Below the pieces are notes generated by a model, which saw only the letters and a list, made by a program, of their open reading frames with translations, ran no database searches and was not told where the DNA came from. Source: Pseudogymnoascus destructans (lineage: Eukaryota; Ascomycota; Leotiomycetes; Thelebolales; Thelebolaceae). Taken from it: a DNA stretch of 64,000 nt. The DNA lies in assembly GCF_001641265.1 (NCBI RefSeq), contig NW_020167526.1, positions 248,001-312,000 of the forward strand, written 5' to 3'. This document shows, piece after piece, positions 43,877-52,218 of this stretch. Each line of letters starts with the position of its first letter. Within the stretch, counting starts at the first letter, position 1. Made by a program: the position numbers and the translations under genes.

Positions 43877-44207
43877 TGTTAATAGAAAATAGATATAAAT
43901 TCATATAGTATAAATATATAAAGGAAAACTTACAACACGTTAAAAGGATACAAACAATTGAACGCGTACCCATGCTCACGCAATCTTAATAGTACGCCCC
44001 ACCTACAAAACTTACGAACTACGGAGGTGTTGTTCATAAGTTTTGTGAGTGGGTCGGGCTAGGGCCCCCTGCGTAGGCTGGTTTGGCAATTCTGGCCAAA
44101 GTACCGATTCTCACGCGTCATGAACACTTGAGTGTGAGAGCAATCAATTCTGTAGAATAATGAGTAGAGTAGATACCTAAACCCCTATATAAAACTATAC
44201 TATAAGC

Positions 44208-46145
44208 CTAGTACTCTGTGTGCATACCATTTGCAGCAATTACTGCTGCCATACGTGTAGGCATACTATTAAGGAGAGCATTAAGCTCAGCTTCTCCAAC
44301 TTGCTCCCACGCTTCCTTAACAGCTACACGGAGCTGGTCATAGGACATATGTTCTGGATGATTATCTTGTAGATAATTCTTCATAATATGCCACACCCGT
44401 TCAATTGGGTTGAGATCTGGTGAATACGGGGGCCATTCTATAGGGCAAATACCACGGGATCTCAACTCTTCATATGTTGCACCTGCTCTATGACCTGGAG
44501 CTCCATCTTGCATCAATGTAAGGCCTGGGTGTAGGCGTAGCCAGCCGTGGATTAGAGGGACAGCCACCTGAGAAGCAGCCCCAGAACATCCAACCTCTAG
44601 GGATTGTTAGTAAATCCTATAGTAAATAGGAGTCTCTTACCTTCTCCGTTGTACTCTATCTACAACACATGTATCATCCCACATTTCCCCTGCTTTTCGA
44701 GTAACCCACGTACGAGTATGGCGGCCTCCCGTTACCCACGTCTTGTCAGTCCAAAGTATCCTATTCCAATCATTCCGTACCCAATCCTTATGTTCAATAG
44801 CCCATGCAAGTCGCTTTTGTCGATTTGTCTCTGAGATAATAGGCTTCCGCATAGCAATCCCTTAATAATTATTAGTCTATATAGTAGTAAAGTAGAGAGG
44901 GATACTCACGTCGATTATAGCCTCTCACAGACAGAGCGCGGAGTTAGGACAAGCCGTGAGCATGGAATATTAAGAATGCATATTATATTTGTATATGGCA
45001 TATGTGTAATGGTGGGTGCACCAGATGTGAGAATCTAGCCACCCAGGGGAAGGGATGATTTTACTAAGACAACACACTGTCTTAGGAAAAAGAGCCAAAG
45101 GGTCATAGCTTAGACTATTCCACAACGCAGCAATCAGGTGTATGATGTAGTGGAGTGGTTTAGACAAGTTGTAACAAATGTTGAGTCTGAGAACTCAGGG
45201 ATAAGTCAGAGGTTAGCACCTCACTGACTTTTCAGAAACAAGGAGTAACAAGATCAATGCTTGGAAGCTTGGAAAAGACGTGGAAGTATGTGATAGTCAA
45301 TTTACTGTATTGTCTGCTTGCCCTTTCTTAAGGAAAGGGCAATCCTATTTATGCTAAAGGAGTGTAGTTCTCTCATTTTCCAAGACTTTCCATGACTAAC
45401 CAGGCTTCGTAACTGTAGTCGACGTAAGAGAATCCCATAGAACCATCTCCTAGGTTCCTAGCCTATAGGAAGTGAAAGGAGGTCCAAGGTCAGAGTACCC
45501 CTATAGACAAATTATGTCATAACTTAACCAATCTTGTGGGTAACTAAGGAGCGATGACGTGTAATGAATCATAGATGGTTGTAGAAGCTTTTGGAGCTAT
45601 CGTTCATGTTCCTAGGCCTCTAGTTGATAGAGATATGTCATGTGTAGTATTAGCCCAGTAACTAAGGAGTGATGTCATGTAATGAATCATAGAGGGTTGT
45701 AGAGATATGCTATGTGGTCATATCGGCCCAGTAACTAAGGAGCAATGACGTGTAATGAACCATAGAGGGTTGTAGCAATCGTTGAGTAGTATTGCTCTTG
45801 TTGTTGGTGTGACAAGCCAAAATATGTATAGTGACTTGTAGGTTTGAGGAGGAGATTTCTAAGTTTGCTCTTGAGTTTGATAGCAAACTGAGTGCAACGA
45901 ATGTCAGTATGACAATACGCCTATTCGTGCGAGATGAGGCTATAAACTCAATAACCTCTTGAACTTGCTCATCGGATAGAATAAGTGGCCTACCCGAACG
46001 CTTCTTCGGAGTTGGAGGGCCCTTGGCAAGCATACCAAGCCTGCCGTTCCGTGCAGCCAATATAGGCTGCAATTTTTTGGAACTCCCAATCTAGGGAGCG
46101 TAGTAGTGCGCAACGAAGCCGCTCATCGCGAGTAAGATGAGGCAT
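44208..46145 (-). pseudogene. Tc1-like transposase of element 2, with two introns and an LTR insertion
   Basis: ATG 46145 starts MPHLTRDERLRCALLRSLDW. After a one-base frameshift, KGPPTPKKRSGRPLILSDEQ and EFIASSRTNRR lead up to the LTR; beyond it the frame resumes MPYTNIICILNIPCSRLVLT. Two probable spliceosomal introns are visible: 44909-44861 (GTGAGT...TTAAG) restoring YNRRIAMRKP, and 44640-44597 (GTAAGA...ACTAAC...TAG) restoring VQRRRGWMFWGCFSG. The catalytic end has LTLMQDGAPGHRAGATYEEL and YSPDLNPIERVWHIMK. A deletion after FSG removes part of the core. It is inactive. Confidence 0.85.
45005..45914 (-). repeat. 910-bp solo LTR, family C, copy 1
   Basis: On the minus strand it starts TGTCATACTGACATTCGTTG and ends GGTGCACCCACCATTACA (TG...CA). 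The flanks are CGTAT and CATAT on the minus strand, a 5-bp target duplication with one change. Removing it restores RRMPYT in the transposase, exactly as in element 1 (RRMPYI). A second copy is at 56780-57620. Confidence 0.9.
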
Positions 46146-46322
46146 TGTAGTTATTGAAAGAGTATGAATTTCCTACATATAAAATACAATAGTAGGAATT
46201 TTGACGCGTTAAAAAGGTACAAACAAGCCTACGCGTACCCATGGTCCAACCCATGCCCAACCCCCAGTCATCTCATGACCCACTCACAAAACTTATGAAC
46301 AATACCTCCGTATACCTCCGTA

Positions 46323-46395
46323 CATGCATTTTCTCCAAGTACTTACACACCTCACTTATTACGCACAGACCCTGTGGAAACTTTTGGGCCGCACG
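46323..46395 (+). mobile_element. Terminus of an older Tc1-like (element-3 family) copy
   Basis: CATGCATTTTCTCCAAGTAC and the following bases to CCGCACGAGTA are the inverse of the left end of the element at 55686-58026 (CGTGCAGCCCAAAAATTTCC, then GTACTTGGAGAAAATGCATG). Its inner flank lies on the other side of element 1: 42765-42796 (TGGGTAGATCAATAGTATGA) matches the same family inside its TIR. So element 1 landed at a TA in this older terminus. Confidence 0.8.
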
Positions 46396-46726
46396 AGTAA
46401 CAACAGGGCAAAGGTCAGGCATAAAGGGTTGAACAAGACAGTATTATCAAAGAAATTAAGGAGGACCTACTTGTTAATGATTTGCCCAACTCGGAATTTG
46501 GTACGCTCAGTTGTATTATAGTTGATAATTGATTTGAAGTTGGAAGACTCGGTTTTTGGTGCATTACGCCATAGTGGTCGTTACGCCATTGCGAACGTTA
46601 AACTTGGACATATAATAGAGCAGCTTATGATCCCCCATTACTGGCCCCAAAGTACGCGTCGATAGCGTGGGGAAGAACTCGATGGCAACAGGCGTGGGTT
46701 ACAGGCTTCACCATACAGATAACTAT
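46396..46726. other. 3' flank of choline oxidase, no gene
   Basis: No gene is recognised. A decayed TA-type terminus (TTACGCCATTGCGAACGTTA, near 46580-46599) may be another remnant of the MITE family found at 48745. Confidence 0.35.
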
Positions 46727-48373
46727 CTACAGCCTCGCTACCTCCCCTCCCATCCTCCATCCCCCCTCCTCCGCAATCATCTCCGCACACCTCTCTCCAA
46801 TCGCCAGCACCGTCAACATCGGGTTGATGCTCACCATCGAGGGAAACACGCCCGCATCCGCAATCCTCACCCCCTTCAGTCCCCGCACCCTTAGCTTCTC
46901 ATCCACCACCGCCTTGTCGTCCGTCTTCACATCCCCCATCTTTGTCGTTCCAACCGGATGATACACCGTGTGTGCGACCCTCCTCCCATACTCGCTCAGA
47001 TCCTCGTCCGACTGCACGTCCGGCCCCGGCGCGACCTCCCTCTTGATCCACGACTTGAACGGCTCCTGCTGTGCAATCTTCCTCGCAGCCTTCAGCCCGA
47101 ACACAATCGTCGCGGCGTCATACCCCTCAGGATCCGTAAAGTATCGGAAATCAAGTGCTGGCTTCACGTTCGGGTCGGTGGACGTTAGATACAGCTTCCC
47201 CCGACTCCTCGGGCGCATCGTGTTCGGCGTCATACAAAACGCAGCATCCGGGCTGTCATATCCAAGACGAGCAGTGTTCACACAAAACGGAATCTGGTAG
47301 CAGTGCATCATCGTATCCGCGATATTCCCATCCGGAATCCCCCCCTCCGTCGCAGCATTCGGCTTCTCACGACGAAGGAAGATGCCGGCATCCGAGTCCA
47401 TGGTCGTCTGGTTCTGCGGGACTGGCCTGTTGAGTTCCCAGATGATAATCGACTCGTGGTGGTCCTGCAGGTTCTCTCCAACACCCGGGATATCCTTGAC
47501 GACAGGAATCTTCAGCTCTGACAGATCCTTGGCTGGTCCAATCCCAGAAAGCAGCAGCAACCTCGTCGTATCGACAGCCCCTCCACACAAAATCGTCTCC
47601 GTCTTCGCCTTCAACACGAGACGCTCCCCAGACTGAAGAGATAGGTTCACTCCCGTCACCCTGTCCCCGGTCACGTTAACCTTACCGACCCACGCATTCG
47701 TCAGGATCGTCAGGTTCGGCCTCTTCTCCTTCCCGCTCAGAATTGGGTGAATATATGCGACACTCGCACTGCTTCGTCGTCCATCATCCGGGTTGTAGGC
47801 CACCGAGAAGAACCCCACACTTCCCTCCAACGCACTCTCATCCGTGATCTTCCTGTTGAAATCATGCACAACCGGAATATCCATCGCGCTGGAACACGAG
47901 TTCACCCAATCCTTGCACAGCTGGTTCCTGTGACGGTTGTGAACTGGCTGGATGCTGTTCCTGAGTTTGTCAATCAGACGCATAAACGTCTCAAACGACC
48001 ACCCTTTGGCGCCCTGGCTTTCCCAGATCTTGGTGTCATACTCAAACGGCCGGAAGGAGATCAGCGTGTTATGGCTCGAACATCCTCCCAAAACCTTTGC
48101 ACGTGAGTGACGGATGTGCGAGTTGCCCATGGGCTGTTCGGTGGTGGGATAGTCATAGTCGAGGTCCCCTCCAAGCAACTTCAGCCAGTCTTTCAGCAGG
48201 AGCACGCGATCATCCATGTAGTCACTAGGCCCGGCCTCAATGAGAAGGGTCTTCTTGTGAGGGAGGTACTCTGCCAGCCGGCTGGCAATCACGCAGCCAG
48301 CCGTCCCTCCACCCACGATGATGTAGTCGAAGCTATCCACATCGGACTGAGCAAGGTGTGTTGTCGTGGACAT
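46727..48373 (-). CDS. codA: Choline oxidase (GMC oxidoreductase), PTS1-like C-terminus
   Basis: This 548-residue intronless flavoenzyme oxidises choline with O2 via betaine aldehyde, releasing H2O2. The FAD Rossmann motif is FDYIIVGGGTAGCVIASRLA (about residues 15-34). RAKVLGGCSSHNTLISFRPF carries the His-Asn (about H101) that binds FAD covalently in bacterial choline oxidase. HTVYHPVGTTKMGD and SMVSINPMLTVLA hold the catalytic His (about 472) and Asn (about 517). The match to fungal CodA is strong from family knowledge. The protein ends VARL; ARL fits the PTS1 peroxisomal signal. It is divergently transcribed from the betaine aldehyde dehydrogenase gene starting 930 bp away, with a 490-bp MITE between. 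Confidence 0.9.
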   Translation of the reverse strand: MSTTTHLAQSDVDSFDYIIVGGGTAGCVIASRLAEYLPHKKTLLIEAGPSDYMDDRVLLLKDWLKLLGGDLDYDYPTTEQPMGNSHIRHSRAKVLGGCSSHNTLISFRPFEYDTKIWESQGAKGWSFETFMRLIDKLRNSIQPVHNRHRNQLCKDWVNSCSSAMDIPVVHDFNRKITDESALEGSVGFFSVAYNPDDGRRSSASVAYIHPILSGKEKRPNLTILTNAWVGKVNVTGDRVTGVNLSLQSGERLVLKAKTETILCGGAVDTTRLLLLSGIGPAKDLSELKIPVVKDIPGVGENLQDHHESIIIWELNRPVPQNQTTMDSDAGIFLRREKPNAATEGGIPDGNIADTMMHCYQIPFCVNTARLGYDSPDAAFCMTPNTMRPRSRGKLYLTSTDPNVKPALDFRYFTDPEGYDAATIVFGLKAARKIAQQEPFKSWIKREVAPGPDVQSDEDLSEYGRRVAHTVYHPVGTTKMGDVKTDDKAVVDEKLRVRGLKGVRIADAGVFPSMVSINPMLTVLAIGERCAEMIAEEGGWRMGGEVARL

Positions 48374-48744
48374 GTTGAGTGTCTTGAAGTTGGAGAAGGT
48401 ACAGCCATGCGGGATATATATACAGCGGGGGAGAATGACTTGACTAATCAGTTACGTTTAATTAACGAGCTAAGGTGAAAATGCAAGACCGTGGCAAGGG
48501 GGGGGACTATATTAAAAATGGCGCCATGCATAAAGGGAAGTTGTGACATCTTTCACTGCTACATATAAGATAGCCGCTACTATACACTCCAGCCTCTTCC
48601 AACACTCAATTCGCCCACCGCCGCCCGCCGTGGAGGTGAAAAATCTCTCTCAAATCTTTTATAGTGGGTATCGAAGACGACGTCAGTGGCTTCACTACTG
48701 CACGCCAAGATCAACGGTGCCTGTCGTGTGTGACGCTAACCCGG
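48374..48744. promoter_or_regulatory. Choline oxidase side of the divergent promoter
   Basis: This is the native part of the bidirectional promoter up to the MITE. A TATATATA stretch lies about 40-45 bp upstream of the choline oxidase ATG (48414-48421). No specific regulator site was identified. Confidence 0.5.
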
Positions 48745-49234
48745 TAACGTAAGTCGTGGCGTAAAGTCGGCAATGGCGTAAAGTCGGCAATGGCGTAAAG
48801 TCGGTAATGTACCTATACAACCAAATTTATATGTAAAGGTACTTACAACTACGAAATTTAAATCCTTAATTATTCCTTTAATAAAATTAATAGGGCTTAG
48901 CCTTCTTATATATAAGGACTTTATATAACTATCTATTATACATGAAAACGCTAGTCACTTCAGATTTTATTTGCATAAGTTATTAAAGGTATTAGATTTT
49001 GCCATACAAAATTTTAGTATGGTAAATCTAATTGTTAATAACACCCTTATTAGGCTAGCTTAAAAGCTAGCATTTTTAAGTATAATGTATGTGTAAGTAA
49101 AATAAATATGAGAGCATTAAGCTATATTAAGCCTAATTAAAAAGTTATTAAAGGTTGGAAATACAGCTCACGTGACATTTTCCACTGCAATCTCAATGCC
49201 GGCCATTACCGACTTTACGCCACGACTTACGTTA
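48745..49234. mobile_element. 490-bp MITE in the codA-badA promoter
   Basis: The left end is TAACGTAAGTCGTGGCGTAA followed by AGTCGGCAATGGCGTA units; the right end read inwards gives the same TAACGTAAGTCGTGGCGTAA then AGTCGGTAATGGC. About 33 bp are near-perfect inverted repeats, with TA at both tips. The middle is AT-rich and has no coding frame. The first 19 bases equal those of the pogo relic at 6292-8206, so that family probably mobilised it. Confidence 0.92.
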
Positions 49235-49302
49235 GCGTCGGCACACGGATTTCCCTACGTCACACGATCGTTGCTGAGAAACTTCATCAACACATCAGCA
49301 AG

Positions 49303-50799
49303 ATGGGCGGTCAATATGCCCCCCGGCAGCTCTATTACAACGGCTCTGTCCAGAAGGCGACATCCTCAAAGACCTTCCAATCAATAGATCCTTCGACGGG
49401 AACTCCACTTGCGGAAATCCACGTCGCATCCAACAGAGATGTAGACGCCGCGATCTCTTCGGCGACAGAGGCGTTCAAGACATGGTCCACAACGCCGGCC
49501 ATCGCCCGCGCGCGCATTCTCTTAAAAGCCGTCAAGATCCTCCGTGATCGCAATGATGAAATTGCAAAAGTCGAGACACAGGACACCGGCAAGCCGTTCT
49601 CCGAAACGAGCACAGTCGATGTGGTGACCGGCGCAGATGTCGCCGAATACTTTGCCAATCTTGTGGGAGGAGGTGGACTAAACGGAGAGACAGCCCAACT
49701 ACGCGAAGACGCATGGGTATACAGCAAGAAAGAGCCACTCGGCGTCTGTGCAGGCATCGGAGCTTGGAATTACCCCATTCAGATCGCGTTATGGAAATCT
49801 GCGCCGTGCCTTGCTGCCGGAAACACAATGATCTACAAACCTAGCGAATTCACCCCCATGCACGGACAGATCCTCGCTGAAGTCTACACCGAAGCTGGCG
49901 TCCCAGCAGGCGTCTTCAACATTGTCAACGGCGCAGGCGACGTGGGCGGCTATCTCACATCCCACCCAGGCGTCGCCAAAGTCTCCTTCACCGGCCAGGT
50001 CTCGACCGGCAAAAAGGTCGCCGGTGCGGCTGCCGGGAATATGAAATACGTTACGATGGAGCTCGGCGGAAAGAGTCCACTCATCGTCCTGCCGGACAGC
50101 GACCTAGAAAACGCCGTTGACGGCGCCATGATGGCTAACTTTTTCAGCACGGGTCAGGTATGCACCAACGGCACGCGGGTTTTCGTGCACGAAAGCATGA
50201 AGAGCGCTTTTGAGAAGCGCCTGGTCGAGAAGATGCAGTACATCCGCGCGGGCGATCTCTGGGATATGAACACAAACTTTGGTCCTCTCGTATCAGGCGT
50301 ACACCGCGAGAAGGTGCTGGGATACATCAAACACGGCGTCGAGGTCGACAAGGCGAAGCTGCTTTACGGAGGACTCGGGCAGCCGTCAGTACCACAAGGC
50401 CTGGAGAAGGGCTTCTGGGTCAAGCCGACAGTCTTTACGGATTGCACCGACTCGATGAAAATTATCAAGGAGGAAATCTTCGGGCCGGTACTGTGTATCC
50501 TGACATACTCTGCCGTGGACGAGGTCATCCAGCGAGCCAATGACACCCCGTTGGGCCTCGCAGCAGGCGTCTTTACCAAAAATCTAAACCTCGCGCACAA
50601 GGTGATCGGCAAGCTAGAGGCAGGTATCACATGGGTCAATACATGGGGAGAGAGCCCGGCAGAGATGAGCGTGGGTGGATGGAAACAGAGCGGTATGGGT
50701 GTAGAGAATGGCCGACGAGGAATCGAGGCGTGGGTGAGGAACAAGAGCACTTTGGTAGATATGAGTGGTGCCAGTGTGACAGTTTACTCCAAGTTATAA
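49303..50799 (+). CDS. badA: Betaine aldehyde dehydrogenase, C-terminal SKL
   Basis: This 498-residue NAD(P)-dependent aldehyde dehydrogenase oxidises betaine aldehyde to glycine betaine. The motifs are GIGAWNYPIQIALWKSAPCL (Asn about 156), MIYKPSEFTP (Lys about 179), VSFTGQVSTGKK, VTMELGGKSPLIVLPDSDLE (general-base Glu about 253) and FFSTGQVCTNGTRVFVHESM (nucleophile Cys about 287). The TPLGLAAGVFTKNLNLAHKV segment precedes the C-terminus. The last three residues are SKL, the canonical PTS1. The start is ATG 49303; the frame is open further upstream only through the MITE end. The gene is intact and intronless. Pairing with choline oxidase defines a betaine-synthesis unit. Confidence 0.92.
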   Translation: MGGQYAPRQLYYNGSVQKATSSKTFQSIDPSTGTPLAEIHVASNRDVDAAISSATEAFKTWSTTPAIARARILLKAVKILRDRNDEIAKVETQDTGKPFSETSTVDVVTGADVAEYFANLVGGGGLNGETAQLREDAWVYSKKEPLGVCAGIGAWNYPIQIALWKSAPCLAAGNTMIYKPSEFTPMHGQILAEVYTEAGVPAGVFNIVNGAGDVGGYLTSHPGVAKVSFTGQVSTGKKVAGAAAGNMKYVTMELGGKSPLIVLPDSDLENAVDGAMMANFFSTGQVCTNGTRVFVHESMKSAFEKRLVEKMQYIRAGDLWDMNTNFGPLVSGVHREKVLGYIKHGVEVDKAKLLYGGLGQPSVPQGLEKGFWVKPTVFTDCTDSMKIIKEEIFGPVLCILTYSAVDEVIQRANDTPLGLAAGVFTKNLNLAHKVIGKLEAGITWVNTWGESPAEMSVGGWKQSGMGVENGRRGIEAWVRNKSTLVDMSGASVTVYSKL

Positions 50800-51083
50800 C
50801 GGCAAATACAGCTTATTGTACAATCTTTTGTTGATGTCTTCCTGACGAAGCGCGCATGGCCGTTGAAAGATTCTTTGCGCATATCATCAGCGGCAAGGAA
50901 GGCCATGTTCTTGACTGCTATATGCGCGTGAGTTCAAGGTAGCCGATTCTCCCCTGAGATTTGTACGACATCGTCTACTGCAACAGCACGAGGGTTGTCA
51001 TTGCTTGGATGTAGTGAAGCTATGGAACGTTATATAGCGCTGCCATCCATTCCATAGCTCCCCTTAACAGCCACTCAAACATC
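50800..51083. other. Intergenic, convergent 3' flanks
   Basis: No gene is seen between the dehydrogenase stop and the convergent small secreted-protein gene. Confidence 0.4.
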
Positions 51084-51615
51084 TTAGCACCGTCTCAAGC
51101 ATCCACGGTCCTGCACGTCATAGTTCTGATATACATAACCATATCCCCAAAGCCCCTCGTTAACACCTACATAGCAGTTTCCTTGGCCCTGTCGAGCAAC
51201 GTCGTCGAATAAAGTAGCAATTGCACCAAATTGGTCTCTGGTATAGCATACCGACAGGGCATTAGTGACTTGGGGTTCGAAGTACAGATAGACGTCGTCG
51301 CATGCCACACACGCCCAGTTGCTCTGGTCGACACAGAATCCCGCTGGCGTGCTCGCCCATAGTTTCGTAAATGCACTATGAACCTTTAGAAACCCACCCC
51401 AGCCTGGCCCACCCCCCCCCAAGTCACAATTAGCTTCATAGTCTGGCCACCGCGCTTGGATCCTCGCTTCATGATCGCTATATATTGATTAGCTACAGCT
51501 TTTCCCATGCGAAATTAGGTGGTAATACGTACTTGGTAGCTACTGGAGTAGCGACCACAGCTGCGTTTGCACAGGCAAAGAGCCCTACAGCTACAGAGGC
51601 AAGCGTGAGACGCAT
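51084..51615 (-). CDS. Small secreted protein with eight cysteines (hypothetical)
   Basis: Two exons (51615-51533 and 51477-51084, intron of 55 nt GTACGT...TATAG) encode 158 residues. The signal peptide is MRLTLASVAVGLFACANAAV. The mature region has eight Cys: EANCDLGG, GFCVDQ, WACVACDD, SVCYTRD, GNCYVG and the terminal RGCLRRC. A Gly-rich loop (GGGGPGWGGF) is encoded across a poly-C tract. A CxxC pair and the even Cys number suggest four disulphides. Size and composition resemble secreted effector-like or surface proteins, but I do not recognise the family. No transposon interrupts it. Confidence 0.7.
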
Positions 51616-52218
51616 GTTGGATATATAGTGGGTTGAAAATGTCAGGGACGGAAAACCTTTCGTAGTGGCGTTCAAAGAGAAAGAACAAGAACGGGCAAAC
51701 GTGGGATGAGAAGTTGTATCTATATTCCGGCGCAGGTCGCCTGGCTAAATACCTAGAGGGTCCGTCCATCCTTGACGAATCAACAAAGCCAGACTGGAGT
51801 GCTCTTTACAATCTCCTCCTTCGGGGGGTGCGACCAACGGAGGCGTCTGGTAATGTAAGTTACTGTTGGTTTTGTTGTTGATGTTTCCATTATCCTAGCC
51901 AATCCCAAGCTGTATAGCATGTGGGTAAGGTTGAGGGCTAACATATCCGATCGCGAAAATCACTTAACAGGTAGGTACCTGTTACGTGATTTTCGCGATC
52001 CACGCGGCCGAGCGTGGTGGGGCGACCTCGGCGCGGACCTGCCCGCGAACCCAAATGTCACGGATAGGCGGCCGTGCTAAGACGGATGTTGAAAATCCTA
52101 CGAAGAGAAGCTATTACGTTTGCGTCGTCAAACCGATAGCGACGGTGCACAATGTTTGAATTGATGAATGGCTCTAGCGCCTGTACAGTATCTACATCCA
52201 AAACGCCAATCCACCCGC
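51616..52218. other. Intergenic region with a long hairpin
   Basis: It holds the promoter of the small secreted-protein gene and a 25-bp stem hairpin at 51949-52000. From about 52000 to 52218 is the 3' flank of the PRM10-like pseudogene. No other gene is seen. Confidence 0.4.
51949..52000. repeat. 25-bp stem inverted repeat (one mismatch)
   Basis: GATCGCGAAAATCACTTAAC plus AGGTA is followed after two bases by its inverse copy, with a single T/G mismatch. The whole is 52 bp and would form a near-perfect hairpin. It could be a minimal foldback element. Confidence 0.85.

Larger units (their letters stand above)
44020..46312 (-). mobile_element. Tc1-like element 2, inserted in element 1 and itself hit by a solo LTR
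   Basis: The left end reads TACGGAGGTGTTGTTCATAA and the right end read inwards TACGGAGGTATTGTTCATAA, both continuing GTTTTGTGAGTGGGTC. TA is at 44020-44021 and 46311-46312. A 910-bp solo LTR (45005-45914) splits its transposase gene. Without the LTR the element is about 1.38 kb, a normal Tc1 size. Confidence 0.92.
42797..46322 (-). mobile_element. Tc1-like element 1 (outer), split by Tc1-like element 2
   Basis: The left TIR starts at TA 42797: TACGGAGGTATAGTCTGGAA, then GTTTTGTAGGTGGGGC. The right TIR is split. The inner part (GTTCGTAAGTTTTGTAGGTG read inwards) ends at TA 44020-44021, and its outermost ten bases (TACGGAGGTA read inwards) lie at 46313-46322, beyond element 2. Element 1 therefore existed first, and element 2 landed at a TA inside its right TIR. 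Confidence 0.9.

Noticed and set aside
49172..49302. A short plus-strand frame running from the MITE into the betaine aldehyde dehydrogenase region
   Set aside because: It starts inside the MITE, is in another frame, and has no similarity to any N-terminus; the ATG at 49303 gives the standard start.
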